Assembly: GCA_014549065.1 (NCBI GenBank)
Contig: JACDOX010000023.1
Location: forward strand, 5,668,802-5,732,801
Source of the DNA: Cardinalis cardinalis
Lineage: Eukaryota; Chordata; Aves; Passeriformes; Cardinalidae
Length of the DNA stretch: 64,000 nucleotides
Direction: 5' to 3'
Each line of letters starts with the position of its first letter. Positions within the stretch are counted from its first letter, which is position 1. This document shows, piece after piece, positions 25,101 through 39,927 of this stretch. Under the pieces are notes generated by a model. It was not told where the DNA came from. It did not search any database and was given only the letters and a program-made list of their open reading frames with translations. Both the position numbers and the translations under genes were made by a program.

Positions 25101-28100
25101 GTATGTTCTCATGTTTTGAGTTATGAATTCACCATTTATGCTANATTGCCTGAGATCTTTTGGTGGAATGGCTACTTTAACAGAAAAAAGCTCATACAGA
25201 AATTCAAGACCCAGCAATGAGAGAGAAATTGTTAAAAATAGTCAATGATTGACAACTACTGACAGTCTTGTAGGCTCAAGTAGATGTTTCAGAATATCTT
25301 CTTGTAAAAATAGTGCCTTTTTGGATGGACAGATGAATACATGAAAATAAGAGCTCTTTCTGAAAGTGCTAAAGTCACCAAAACCAGCAGTCCCATGCCT
25401 TCAGTATCTGCTGAAGCAGCCCATGGTTGAGACACTTCAGAAGAGACACAGCATTTCATTCTTCTACTGCAAACAGACATTTGTGCCTCTTCTTTCTCCT
25501 TCCTTTGCATTCTGCCGCTGCCTTATTGCAATAGTGNTTTCATCTTGCTGGAAAATAATTACTAAATATATCAAAGTTAGATCAAATATTAATGTATACT
25601 CTTCATTGTATTTATAGGCATATTCTTACTTTGCTCAGAGGGAATAAATGTTTAATTTTTACTCCTCATCCCCTTTTGAATGAAAATTTTTTATAATGTA
25701 GCTTGCTGAGGAATCTGGCTCCAAAATATGTATGAATGTATGTATGCTTGACATGGAGACTTGAACCAGTTAACTAATTTAGGAGTTAGTGGTTTTGAAT
25801 GTAAAAATAAAATCTCAGGTGTTTTAAACTACATCTATTATTTTTATTAGAGCTTTTATTGATATACTTCTATAGAAATATTGTTTATGCTTTTATGCAA
25901 TGGATTTTCCTTTAAGAAGTAATCCTTNATTTGCCTGTGTAATTGGAAAGGAAAATGTTTGCTAGCAAAAGANTCATTACTTTGGTTCTTAGTTTCCTGT
26001 TTATGTTTGAATTGATAGGTGTTTCCTCATTACCATCAAGAAAGAAGAAGTTGATCTACTATGAATAACTCATTTACACAGTAATCACAAAGCTGCAGCA
26101 GATTGCAACTCATAAGTCAAAAATCAAAAGGTACCCATAGGTTTGGATGGCCCAAATCTTGCCCATAAACTCAAGCCAGAATGAACCAAAGAGCAACCCA
26201 GCAATCTGTGTGGAATGATCAAGACTTGGCTGGGTATTCAATACAGGGTAAGTTATTTATTACTGTAGCATTATTGTTTCATTTTGTAATCTCATCATTT
26301 CCTACCAGATTTCACTGATAGAAGTCTTTAAGAATATAGTCAGCTTTATGTGATGTTGTATCGAAGTAGAATCTTGACTTACATTTAAATATTCATGTTT
26401 CAATTGTCATTCTCTTTTGCTGTAATTTGCTTTAATTTTTATTTGCTTGTACACTTGTTTTCCCAAAGACAGTACTTCAAATGAAAGGTATTTGAGCACC
26501 TCATTCTCANTGATTTGTAAAGAAGACAGTAGGCAGGGATATTGCAGAGTTTGGCCAGAAGCCCTTTACATGTTTACAGAAGGCTTAGAAAAGCATTGAG
26601 GAGGAATTCAGTTCTTGTCATAGCTGTGCTGTGGCAGCAAGTCTGTATTGAGCAGACCATGTCTTAAAAAAAAAAAAGGCAGTTTCATCTACATGCTAAT
26701 TTTGTATTTAGCTTTTAATTATTGTTTTGCGTTGGTGTCACAAGTAAGAACCAAGATTTCTTTGATGAGTCAAAAGACCATTCATTAGCAATCAGATTCA
26801 ACCACATTCAGTAAATCCTATACTCCAGTCATTAAGACTGATACAGCTTTCAGGATAGAGCTGAAGCTTTTCATAATTTTTTAAAACCTCTCTTCTTTTT
26901 TACAGTAAGATAAACCTGATGGTTTAACAGATCAGCAGTTCTCTGAGAATCTTCTACCCAAAAGGCAACTTTGAAAAAACGTGACATCTAGTTAGTACAA
27001 AGTGTCACCTGAATCATTTATGTAACATTCCTCCCACCATACTGCTCATAATATCTTCAAAAAAGTGGGTGAAGAGCTACAACAAAAGTGATAATGGAAG
27101 AGAAAAGCCTGAGATGTGAAATGACAGCACAAGAGGTACAATTTATACTTCACCTTGTCTAAAGGATAAAGCCAAGGCATTTTCAGGTCGTAAGCAAGTC
27201 AGAAATTTTTATGTAAGACAAAGAGCATCACTGTGGTTTTATAATGTAGAAATTATGCATTTACACTGTTGTACACATATATGCATTAGTCAAATAACCA
27301 TGGTGTTCACTCACAAATAGTATTGGACAAAACCAAACTAGGTTCATGTTCATGAGAATTTTTTGGTCATCATGTTTAGTAGCAAAATGATGGCATTTGG
27401 AAAAGGCAGATTTGTTCTATTTGTCAGCGAGGAGGAAATAGACGTTAGTGACTGGTTCTCTGTTAGTGTTATGATCACCACATTAAAGGGAGCTGGAGTG
27501 TCACTGGATCTTATAAAAAGCTCAAATGCTGTTCTGTGTTAGTTATCACTCTGCCAAAGAAGCTTTCACTGTGCCCTGCATATTTAATTACATGTGCTTG
27601 TGCAATACTGGGCTTATTNAGATTGAAACAGGTATTAATCATAAGTAATCTCAAGACAGCTGAAAATTAAATTTAAGGACCTAAATCTTATCTGTCTTCA
27701 TATTCATATAAATTGAGATTAATACCTTGAAAGTCAACACACTCAAGGAAAGAATGTACCTTTTAGAGGTCTGCACAAGAGCAAACTGAGAGTTGATTTT
27801 GCACTTTGGAAATGCCTGTGCTGCAACATCCATGTCATTGAAGGCACAGATTTTGAACAAAAAAAGTCATCAGACTTCTCTGTATTGTTTTTAAATGAGT
27901 ATTGTTGTTATACCTTCTCCATCCCAGTGGAGATAGCTTTTCCCATTCTCAGAACAAATCTCTAAGACCTCCACCACAAGACTAGTGCTCTCACTCTGCA
28001 CATTCAGCATGGAGGCTCTTTTCAGAGACCTCACCTGCCGCACTCCACAGGTCAGCCAATCTAGGATGTCCTGAATGAATTTGCCATACAGAGCTGGGGA

Positions 28101-31100
28101 CACATTTAATCTAGAGCAATACTTAAATAAAAGCCATTTTGCTCAGCAAGAGTCTGAAGCTACAGGGTTTCTCCATCATGCCACTCGGGACTGCATCTTT
28201 CCATCTTTTGTTGATGCTTATTTTGATTCCTGTGGACATTAATTGTTAGAGACCCTTCAATCCTGGAGCCCATGGACTCCAAGCCCCTCTGCCTGAGCCA
28301 GCCCTGAGCTGATGACCTGCCTCTTGGTTAAGGTGACTGCTACACTTATTTTTAGCCCTGCTGCCTCTGGCTGGCAGAGTCCTAGGGTGCCTGGGCTCCC
28401 TGAATGATCCCTGGACTTGATTCATCCCCAGATGTGCCTGGGTCTGCAGCACATGGCTTTGTTTGTCCAGCAGCAGAGCCTGCTGTGGTTGGTGAGGTTG
28501 CTGCCCTGCTAGGTACACCCTCAGCTCCTGCCTCATCCCCCATCATAGAGCAGTCCTGCTTCTGCTGCTCCTTGGAAGAAGAAATGTATGTTATAAGTTT
28601 CTCCCCTCTTTCCACAACAAGCTCTCTTCAAAAAGAGATGGTAGAAGCCAGAATGTTTTAAAGTTATTTCTTTGATATATGGCTGCATTACAATGCCGTT
28701 GTGATGTATGTTTTAAATTACATGAAGGTATGGAAAACAAAATAATAAAACATAGCTGGCATGTTTTAGTGTGCACTACTGTGATCCATGGTTTGCTGAC
28801 GAAAGAAGACCTCAGGGTGAGGTGTTTATATTAATTTAGCTTTATTACCCTTTTGNGCTTTGCCGTTTTGCTTTATTTTCCTCAGTTAAGTTTTGTGCTT
28901 TGTCACAATGTTCCTTGTCTTCCTCCATGAGCTGTAGTCAGGAGTTTAGAAGCAGCAGGTTTTTCTCCTGCAATTTTGCTGTTCTGCTCCAGCATTGTAA
29001 AACTAGGAAATAACTTAAAGCAAAACAGCATTTTTCTGTATGCCACATACTAATTCAGTCTACAATTAACAGAGGAATGGATTTCCGTGGTCTACCCCAT
29101 AAATAAGAGCTATTCACCCCAGTAAGGATTTTCAAGACATTCCCTATTTATACACATATAAAAATATTTTTCACAAACTTCCACCACCGATTAGAGGATC
29201 CAGAATGTCTGGACAAGACTGAATGAGAGAATAATATACCTGACCTGCTGAACAACATGGATGTAGGGGCATTACACCTTTTCAGCTCTGAAGAGACAAC
29301 TGTTCGTTGTCAAGAGGCATTGTGTAGCTCATGGCATTGGCTGCCCTCCTTCACCTGCCACAACTTGCTTCACAGCTGTCATGACACTTGCAATGGTGTG
29401 TTTTCTAGCTACTGATATACCAGCTATTGAAAATAATATATTTACTTCAAAGCAATCATTCAGTGCAAAGTATGCAAGCAGGGTAGTATCTGTGCTGACA
29501 ATGATACCTTATCCTGTCACAGAACAGGAATCTGTTTTTGTCTTATGATTTGTAATGCAGTATTATCTACTCAATAAAACTACTCGTTGTTACATCCTTG
29601 TTTTCCTAACAGATGAATCATTAATATCTATCTATATTGATCTATAAATCTAACATTTTATGTGACAGACATCATTAATAGTGAACATTCAGTATAAAGA
29701 AGAACTGCATTATATATCAGAAAGGTCTGAGCTTAAGATTTTAAAGCTACAGTGGATTCAAACATGTTTTCATAGTTTAACAACAATTTAAAAAAAAAAA
29801 ACACTTTTCCTTACTGTGAGTTTTTCTTGGTGATCAATCTATTTTATTACATGTTGGTTACAATCTCAAATTTAGAAACTGAAAAAAAGTACAAACTTAG
29901 GCTGCTCTATGTTTAATAAAATGCTTCCTTTGATTGTGTAATGGAATATTCTTGACTGGGATAAGGACAGTTGGCATTTCTGGTGAAGGATTTTTGCTGG
30001 TTAAGAAAAATTTGATCTGGTACCTTATGGCTTGGATTTACAGACACCATGCAGAAGTTTCACTCTTGTCAGCTCTTTTCTGATAATAACTCTGAAGTGA
30101 GAAGTAGATTACAAGAGATTCTTCTTATAGTCACANGTCTGCTTTCTGTTGGCTATTGGGATTTTCTGATCCTTTACTTACTTCACATTTTAATAAATCT
30201 GACACAGTAAAAGGCAATGCACAGTGCACTCAAATGTCACTGTCATCTTACTCTTTTCAACCAGCCTGTGTTGTAAAAGCCATTGAGGAAACCTTATTGC
30301 TTGCTTATAAAATTAGCTCACAGATTTTTCTCTTAAACACAATGGTATAAATACCTCAGAAATTTTATAACTGAAAAATTGATATTATTTTAATGATCAA
30401 AGCCATTAATCCCTTTGGATAAGAGAATGGNTACTCTCTCATCATAATCTATACCATGCTGATGTACTTTCCTTTTTCTTTTCACATTTTTGTCCATAAC
30501 TTTAGTTTAAGCTGCAGCACTGACAGGTATAATGTTGATTACTAGAATTTTATACTGCTTCAACACCAAGAGCTATGAAGCTGTACTATATTTTGGGATC
30601 TGCTTGCATGGGCTGCTTTTTTCTCCTATTTTAATTAAAAATATAAATGTATTATAATACTACACTAAGGTCCTTGTGAAAGTTAGGAACACAGAAAAGT
30701 AAAGAAATTATTCTAAGTATACATTAGAAATAAATACATATTTTTACTAAAAAAGACCCCAAATGATTAAGCATTAAAGTGGTTGTTTTTTTCCTCTGAT
30801 ATTACTTGCCACTTTGCATTTTCAGATATCAAGGCTGGGCCAAAANACTTTGAGTACAGGTATCTCTGAAGCAACAGGATTTATCTTACAGATGTATCAC
30901 TAATTTTGGCTATGGTGGGTTTGATGTTTGATTCTGCATTTTCTAATTTATTGTAAATAATGTACACTCTAGTTAGAAGTGCATAGATGTGTGATTAATA
31001 CTTTCAAAAGGGGTATGTTTTGTTTGAATGGTTATTCAACTATGTGAGAAGGCAGTGTATGAATTACNTGTGTTTGATCAGAACAGATGGTGTTTCCTGT

Positions 31101-31578
31101 TCCATCTTTCCAAGGAGAGCACTAAACAAAATTTGCTGAAATTATTTCCATAAGCCAAGGCTACAAATGTTAAAGAGACCTTAGGCTCCAGTTGCCTGGG
31201 ACCACAATATTGCTTTTGAAGTTATTCACCCAAAGTCAATATTTAATTGTTACAGTACTTATGTGAGTAATCAAGTATCACTGCCTTNATTTATTTCTTT
31301 GCTATAGGCAAATTTTATTAAATATTCTGAAGTTGAACAGACAATCTAAGAAAGCTTCTACAAGTTGCAAGTTCCTGCAACCAAAGTGTAATTATCTAGC
31401 TTCATTAAGATACATGTCTAACATTGAGAACAATAGCACAGAAGCTAAACTAATTCAGGGTTTTTAGCAGCACTTGACTCTAACAAACAAGGGAATGGTA
31501 ATTTGGTGCAGGAAAAACTGTAAAACAGAACTTATCAAACTTCAGAAACAGGTAAAACACTTCTGGGAGATTTTTTTT

Positions 31579-32007
31579 GTAGAATCATTTAGATTGGAAA
31601 AGATCTTTAGGATCATCATGTCCAGCCATTAACCTAACACTCAAGTCCACCACTAAACCATGTCCCTAAGTACAACGCCTGCATACCTTTTAAATACCTC
31701 CAGGGATGGTGACTCAACAACTTCTGCTGATTCCAATGCTTGCCAACACTTCATCCAATCTAAACCTCCCCTGGTGCAGCTTGAGGCCATTCCCTATTGC
31801 TTGTTTCTTGGGAGAGAGACCGACCTCCATCTGGATACACCCTCCTTTCAGGGATTTGTAGGGAGTGATCAATCAGGGGTCACCCGTGAGCCTCCTTTTC
31901 TCCAGGCTGAACACCCCCAGCTCACTCCGTCATTCCTCACAGGACTTGTACTCCAGACCCTTCAACAGCTTCATTGCCTTCTCTGGACATTTTCCAGCCT
32001 CTCCTAG
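31579..32007 (-). repeat. CR1 LINE, 3'-terminal copy, minus strand
   Basis: The 3' end is on the left: the complement of CR1's ATTCTA-type terminus (TAGAATCATTTAGATTGG, from 31,580) is followed by GGAAAAGATCTTTAGGATC. Next come CCACTAAACCATGTCCCTAA (about 31,650), CCAGGGATGGTGACTCAACA (about 31,700), the TTCTTGGGAGAGAGACCGACC part (about 31,804) and CTTTTCTCCAGGCTGAACACC (about 31,896). Homology ends near TTCTCTGGACATTTTCCAGC. All of this matches the reverse complement of avian CR1. The copy is 5'-truncated at about 430 bases. A 115-codon open frame inside it is antisense to the LINE and not a gene. Confidence 0.93.
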
Positions 32008-35000
32008 ACAAAAAGATGTTATACAACAGCTTGGATTATCGCTACCGCTACCTCTAGGATGGTTAGTAGGAATAGAACTAGTAGGGTTCTATGGTGATTC
32101 TGCTCTCTAATGACCTCTCTTCCTACATAGGTTTCTTCCTGATCTTTACCCATGTAGCATAGCTTGGACAGTCCAGAATGGAAAACAAGGTATGATCCAA
32201 CTGGGGCTTTACTATTTCGAGTTAATAATCAAATCAGTTTTTACAAACTGAGCAATATCAGACCTCATCATGTAGCTAGAAGACTGCCAAGAAACACACA
32301 ACATTACAGCAGTGGTTGTAGCGACTCAGCAGCTGGGACTCCTCCCCTCCGTGTCAGTAGCAACCTGCTGGTGGGGCCAGGCAGCACAGCTATTTTATAC
32401 CATTTCATTTCAAGAGGTCTGCCTGTNTTCTGCCTCTCTTAGCATATTTTATAACGCCCATGACCAGCAGATATGACTTGAAAGGATTTATTTCTTCATA
32501 AAATTGTTCCCAGAGTAAAAACTGTTTTGTTTTCATAATTTTTTTCTCCAGAAGTTTGTGTGCTCATCTGAAAAGAACAAAACCCCCAAACTATTAGTGA
32601 ATTTAAAACTAGCAACTTTTTGTCTTATAGCAACAAAAAAGAGGATATTTTGTTCATTCAGGCCCCTAAAATTTAGCAAACACAGAAGTTTTCTACTGAA
32701 TTTTATGCTACATAAAAGAGGTTTTAAATTATTCATTTTGGCCATAAGAACTCAGAGTAGGTGTCTACATGGAGGAATAAAATTGATTGTGCTTCCAAAG
32801 AGTAACAGTCTAAATCAAAAACGCTTTAGCTTCAGGGCCTTTTCTCAAGGCTGTTAATATAAATGCTCATGGAGCTGTGACTATTCAGAATAAAGGACAT
32901 CCTGCCTCTAGATGGTGGGTGAGTAAATCCAAATAGAACTTTGATGTGTAAGATCATTATAGGCTACCATTTCCTTCTCAGTGTTTCAGAATACGTGTCT
33001 CTGTTTCTCTTGAGGTTACCCCATTGCTAAATACATGTTCTCATAAAGGTTGGTTATAGTTTTATTAATGTTTTTTGTGTTACTGTTTGTCCTGCTTAGG
33101 ATCAAAATTATGGAGCATAGACAGGAATACTTCTAAAAGCAAAGAATGGTAGGAAAGAGCCATGCTTTTAACTCATTTAAAAACCCCAGAAGAGATCTGA
33201 AAACTCAATTATTAGTTGGACAAGTAAAAGACTCTGTTTTAAAACCCAAGGGGGTACTCTCAGGGGTATGTGTTCAGCATCACTTTCAGTAATACTAATA
33301 TTCAGGCGACTCAGAGGTAAAAGATTCAGATATTTTATCCTAAGTTGCATGAAATTCAAAGTTTGAAGTTTTGGTTTACTTAAAGCAAAGGTAGGGAATG
33401 GGGACCAACACTTCTAAAACACAAGGTTATTTTTATAAAATGCTTTAAATATGATTATCTCTGAATCTATATAGAAATACCACTGCCTTTTTGTCCACGT
33501 TTTGATTTCTATCTGCCTTGAGCTTGAAGAGCTGTTCTAACAGAAATCAAATACTGTGACCCTTGCTTGGTTTACAGTGGTAGTTTTTGGACATTTCAAA
33601 GGTAAACCACAGTCCATGCTGGATAGATAGTAGTGGGGAAAGTTTTCCCTGTGAATAGATACCTTAAATCTGATCCTGGAGAGCTTAATCCTACAAGCTG
33701 ATTTTATTTTTTTATTTTTTTTCTAAGAAACATCATGTTTTATGTTTTTGCTCAAGAGCACTTTCTGGGGAAGCACATCTTTGAATATTCCAAATTTATT
33801 AATATTCTAAACCAGTGAAGTAGAATGCAGTTTCTTCCCTGTTTTTTAGTGGTAATACCTTAAACTGCTTGATTCTCCTTCAATTTGAGATGGCCCAAAG
33901 GTCTAATCATTGCTGGTATAAGAATATAAACTTTGGCAATATTTGGAAGTCAAAGCACATAATTTTTCATCAGTGGTGAATGGACCGAAAGAGGAGATTT
34001 GCTTCTCTACTCCTCCTCACGGAGGGGCATTTCACTACTTGTTGGCTGCCAGAACTAAGGCAGGCTTCTCTAGGACTGTCGTAATATTTTATAAAGAATC
34101 ACAGCTGATTTTCACTACAAGAGAAAGAGAAGGAGGAAACACAAGCTGAGTGAATTAGAACTGTCTACTTCTATGATTTGCCCTAATCTCCAGGACAAGC
34201 ACAGTCGAGTATCACTTATTTTAAAATTCTTTCTCATNTACTGTGGATTGTGATCAGGAAAGAATCTCACTTTCTGGTGAACTTTGAAGAAAGGTTTGTA
34301 AATTAAAAATACCCCCTTGGTTAGCTGTAAATTGTAATCTCNGTGGATTTGCATTTGAAGGGCATCAGAGAGAAGCAAGTATGATCATCCCTATAGGCCT
34401 TAAAAAAGCATTTCAGATTATAGGCTAAATACTACCGAATAATAAGGAAACTCCCTGAATTTTACACTTACTGTATTCTTATCAGTCTCTGGGGTTTAGT
34501 TGTGGGGGGCTTTTTTTTTCTGTTTGCNTACATAACTCTGTAATATCTCTTGCTACCTGCAATATGTCTACATAAATCACTACAGGCACCTGATGAAGAC
34601 TTAGATAAGGAGCAGTGTTACAAATCTGGAAATATTCATCTATATATAGAAAAAGAATGAGAAGCTATCTTTTCCTTCAGATACTCCTATAGAGAATACG
34701 GTTCNATGGTCTCAGGATATTAAAGTACCAATTCTAAAGCACTTTTAATTAGTTTTTTTTAAGGGAGAATGATGTGAAATGCCATGTAAACAGTAGCAAA
34801 ATAGCCCTTTTTAAACTTTGAAAACAGCTTTATGATTTGTCAGTTTTATGACAGAATAATAGGGTAAATGCCTGAAAAGTAGATAAAAAAACCAATTAAA
34901 ATAGAATGTATGCAGTTTTTTTGGAAATCCAACAAACAATAATTCTGTTTACAGTCTTATACAATGTCTTAATGAGGACATTTTCTCCTTTCTAAAAGAA

Positions 35001-38000
35001 GGAAAGAACAGTATTAATATTTTATTATTTAGAGTGAAGTACATTAAAAACATTACAGTTAATGTTATACCCAAATACTCAAAGCCCCTGAAAATCGCAG
35101 AATTTAAGCAAAACTGTCATTCAGTTTTTGACTAGTATCAATANAACTAATGAGATAGAAGAAAAGTGCACTCAACTCCCCATATCCTCTTTTATCACCC
35201 TCTTGACTTTAACACTTTTGTTTTCCAGGTTTCCAAACTGTGCACTCAAAGCGTGTAGAGCTTTTAATTTCCATTAGATTTAATTTTTTTCTAGGGACTA
35301 AAAAGAAAACCCACCTCAATGTCAGATAGTTCTCAGATGAATACTTAATCATTCTCTCCATACCCATTTAGATGGATTATAAATGCTGCCTATTTTCATG
35401 TTACAGCCGGTCCATTAAAATGGGTTTATCTTGTTTTTATCTGGTTTAAGTTGATCATCCCTTTTGCTTTTATGTATATATTATTTTTACTTTGAACAGA
35501 ATAGCTCTTAAATGGCAATATATTGGTCATAGTATAAAAAAATTCAACCATGAATTCACAAGATTTGCTTTAAGTAATGTCAGTATTCAGCAAGTATGCA
35601 GTACTTCAATATTGTTAGGTAACTTTCACTTTTTTTCCTGTATTTTCAATAAAGAAAAATATTATTATAAATAGATAAAAAAATAAATAGATTATAAAAT
35701 TCTTTTTTTCGCATATTACTAATTCTGTAAAGGCTTTAATGTACTGTGGTTTAAAAAATTCCCAATTTTAAGTTTCTTTTCAATTTTAAGAGACTTTAGC
35801 ACAATAATAGCTGAGAGTTTTCTGTAAGATGATTCATCATCACAAAATGTTGTTAATGAAATTAAAACAATGTGTTTTAAGTAGGTGTCAAGTTCAGATC
35901 TTTACTAAAAAACAAATAATATCTTAAACTTTATATTGCTTCTATCATGAAGCAATTTATCACACATTTACCACACACAGGATGAAGAATTTTAAGTCTT
36001 CCCTTAATAATTGGAACACATTTCATTAGGCTTGACTGAAAAAGAGGAAAAAACCTCTTGATGCCACTAAATTATATAAGTCATAGAAAAGGAAGCTCCA
36101 CAGGAATTAGACATGAATAATAATTAAAAAAAAAAACAACAGAACATTTATTTTACATAGGATGAAGTATGGTTGTGCTTACAGGCATAAGATATCCAGC
36201 CAGTGACAAGCTTGAGGAAGACACATTTTTGTTGTTTAACTGTGGTCACTACAGCCTGGATATAAAAAAGGACCATGACAGTGACCATTGTCATCAGCAG
36301 GGTGTCAAGGAGATATTGTCGTCTTTAAGGAGGCCTGAAAATTATTAAAGCACCTACACTGTGCAGTTAGCAAACCCACTATAACCAGGACATTAAGTCC
36401 AGATCAGACTTAACAGTATCCCTTTTCTCCAGTTTGGGCTCCCAGTTCAGCTCCATGATCCTAAATAGGAAAGAAAGTATTATTTTATTGGTTAGAATCT
36501 GGACTCTTTCTCTGGAACACAACTTGGTGGCCACAGGAAACAGTAACTGAAATGTTTGTGTGTGGCATATGCCAGTAAGANGTTTGGAGTAGTTGCTGAC
36601 AGCCTTCTGAGAGGGGAGCCTGTGCTGGATGAGTGGCTGGAAAAAAAGAGGTGGTCTGATAAATAGGCTAGCGTGGGGTAAATGGAGAGGTGCAAGCCTG
36701 GAGAAATNCAATGAACTTTTTTTGTTGTTGTTTAAAATACAGCGTTTCTGAGATTAAAAATATACTANTATATTAAGTGCTTAATTGATCAGTTTGAAGA
36801 TTTATGAACTATAAATGTCATCCCCAGCTGTTTGAAAACAAAAGTACATTTCATAGTCCTATGAATTAAGAATGAAAACAAATAGACATAAATGCAGATA
36901 ATATTAGGTGAAGATATACTTTATGTATTATTTATTTATATATTATTACATTAAAGCATTTAAAATTTAAATATTTTCCATATCAGGTGTGAATTTCATT
37001 TAAACAGGAATAGATTACTGAATGGCATTAAGGAACACAGTTCTATGAAGAAGTTTGGAGTGAAACCACATTGCTGCTATTACTCCCAGTGAGTTGCTAC
37101 TGGCATTTGATCTGATATAGTGTTGACTGTCTTTTCACATCTTGTGTTATTAAACTGACAATTTAACAAAAATCAGAAAAGCCCATGATTCATAAACTGG
37201 CATGTATATTGTAGTATGTGAAGCATTTTTCCGGAAATGCAGGAAATCAGAGATATAAAGTTAAAGTATCCATTTAAATGAGAAAGGAATAAGTAGAAAC
37301 ATTACTCATTAAATGCATTTTATAAAAGAAATGTCTCATTATCCTTTTGTGTGACTCATGAAGTCACCATCAACCAGCTTGTAACCTGTAATTATATAGC
37401 ATTTCTCTGCCAACCTGGGGGTGAAAGATCCATAGTGGGAATTTTGTTAACTCTGACTTGGGGCACTGCTAAAGGATATTGGACTTTATGGTCATGATTT
37501 TGAAAATAACATATCAATTTGCATAACTAAATATTTGGATTTTCAGATGGGGATATTTTCAAGCCAAATTTAGAAACAGCAAGGCTCCCACCTGATGAAA
37601 GTGAGTCCCTTTTAAGCCAGTTCAATGATGTCCAATGTCCAAAACTAAATCTATCATAGAACAATTCAGAAATCCTGTATCAGAAATCTATTGAACAGAA
37701 TTATGTGTTTCTTTACCACCATGAGGTGACATTTTGCTTATAATAAACATGTAGTATAACTATGGGCATTTTCATCATGCCCATGCATGGCTAATTTTTC
37801 TTTTTAAAGCAGGATATATTAATCTAACATAAAAAAGTATGTTATATTTTTTGTTATATTTCAGATGCATTTTCTTCTGTTTACTTGAGTCACAGGCTGC
37901 AAATGAGAACAGTCATCTTTTCTTCTATTTGCTAATTTTTGTCTTTGTATTCTTGTTGCTATCACCAAAGTTTGAGAGATCCCCTCAGTTGTTTTTTTTA

Positions 38001-39927
38001 ATACTGACTTAAACCAAAGAGCTTTCAATATTAGCTGTTATATTTTCTCTCAAATGTGGCTTCCACTCTTTCACAACTCATTCCCCCAAACATCTTTAAA
38101 TTACTTTCTCTGCCTCCCTAAACCATACCCCCAAGGAAATCTTCCACATTTCTATTTCAATATCTGATGACAAGTTGAAAAGCAGTGTTCAAGGTAAGGA
38201 TAGAACACTAATTGATATAAATTTGAAATGACAGTAATGGTCTCTGTCTGAGCCATGGCTGGAGACTTCTGTGTAATGAAAAACCTTCCATAGTATTAAT
38301 ATTTTTTGTCCCTCTAGTAATATTAGCTAAGATAATGTTTTAATAGATTTTTGAACAGAAGTCTTAGTTCTGCTGTGCAAAATTGAAATACGCTATGGAA
38401 GACTTTTTTATCTTTGCAGCATTTCTAGGGATTTTATGTTTTCCAGAAACATGAAAGGAAAAAAATATTGGCAATTTCATTGCAATTAGTCCATTTCAAG
38501 AAATGGTGAATGGTTTCTTTATTATTAATTTCTGGCTTCTCAAGAGATTTCAGAAGCTTAATTCAAAATTAGAATTTTTTTCCATGAATATGACTTTATG
38601 TGTGTATGTAATGGTAATGCAGAAAATGGAAAATTACCTTTCCTGAGTCAAGCACTGTGACTGCAATATGAAAAGAAAGATGATGCAACACTAATTGCTT
38701 CCGTGGTAAGAAAAAATTGTTCTGGCAAGGTGTGAAAATAATGCAGTTTTGCCTTTCATTTTATATATTGTTAGAAGTGGATTTTGTATTTTACATTCTT
38801 GTTGTTTGACATACTGCTAATGAACCATGCCAAAATAACAGAGGTTTCTGCCATGCAACTCTGAGATGTGAGAGACAAAGGAAATCACATCGCACAACAA
38901 AATAACCCCACCATTGGAAATCAACATCAATGAAGATAAGAATAGGGAGAAAACATAAAGGAAAGATAAAATTGTCAGNAGTCTTCCAGATGACCTGCAA
39001 AAGTTTGGCTTTCCCCCCCTCTTTACTCTGGGTCTTTATACTTATGGACCACCCAGGCCAATTTGGAAGAAGCAGCTGTGTTGCACAGCAGCTGGGGATC
39101 AAGGTTCTCTCTACCTGCATGTATAGGCCTAATCACTGCTTCCCATTTCCTCCCTGGAAGACGCTTAATTATACTTTATTTCAGGAGGAAGAAAGGGATA
39201 GCTGCTTCATAAATGATTTTTTTTTAATGCATTGAAGTACCTATTGGTCCAATAATAATGTGTAAAGGACGTTTTTAAATTTGACAAGTCTTTCCAAGTG
39301 ATGTTTCTCAGAGTATGCTTTAAAAGTTTAGGTTGGTTTTTGAACAGCTTGGATTTAGGTTTTTACCTTGGTCAAATTTCAGTGGCTGTTCATTAGATTA
39401 TATTCCCCCATATTAAAAGAAGATTATCTTGCCAAATTTGAAGTCATGCTTAAATATTTCAAGTAAAACCAAGAATTGTTTGCCTCTCTAAAATGAGATC
39501 TTGCCTCTCTGTTTTAGATATCCAGAAAAATTTTCAGCGTTCTCAGTTTCCAAGCAGAGACCATGGAAGAAATACAACCTGGAAAATTTCAGCCTAAATG
39601 CCTTAAGACCAGCAATATGATAAGCAACTAGAGAACATCATCCTGCAAGGAACAGNATCTGGTAAGGTGAAATTAGGGATGCTGCACCTGCGCTAGCTAC
39701 TACAGAAAAAGCCACATCCTCTTTTCACTTGCATGGAAGGTTTTACTAGTTTCAACGTTACCTAAACCTCATTATTTAAGATAAAGGATTTTAAAATGTG
39801 TGTTAGGAAGATGCATTGTCATAAAGAATGGTAAGGAAGTCCAGTAGCCACCAAAGGAAGCTCAGAANCCACACTTCTCTGTGGTTTGAAAAGCCAAAGC
39901 CATTCTTAAAATACACAGCCATATTCA
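32008..39927. other. Intergenic sequence, no gene recognised
   Basis: About 7.9 kb of strongly AT-rich DNA (TTTAAA-rich, many homopolymer A/T runs) with no recognisable exon, RNA gene or transposon. Short open frames have no domain signal. Confidence 0.5.

Larger units (their letters stand above)
11093..31578. other. Long intergenic stretch, no gene recognised
   Basis: About 20.5 kb without a supported gene. Besides the duplications listed separately, there are unclassified GC-richer blocks at about 15,500-15,900, 21,010-21,830 and 28,240-28,600. These have open frames on both strands but no recognisable protein or named repeat. The rest is AT-rich unique-looking DNA. I saw no exon of KCNK2, the gene expected upstream of KCTD3, and no tRNA or rRNA. 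Confidence 0.5.

Noticed and set aside
31660..32007. 115-codon plus-strand open frame
   Set aside because: It lies wholly within a CR1 copy and is antisense to the element.
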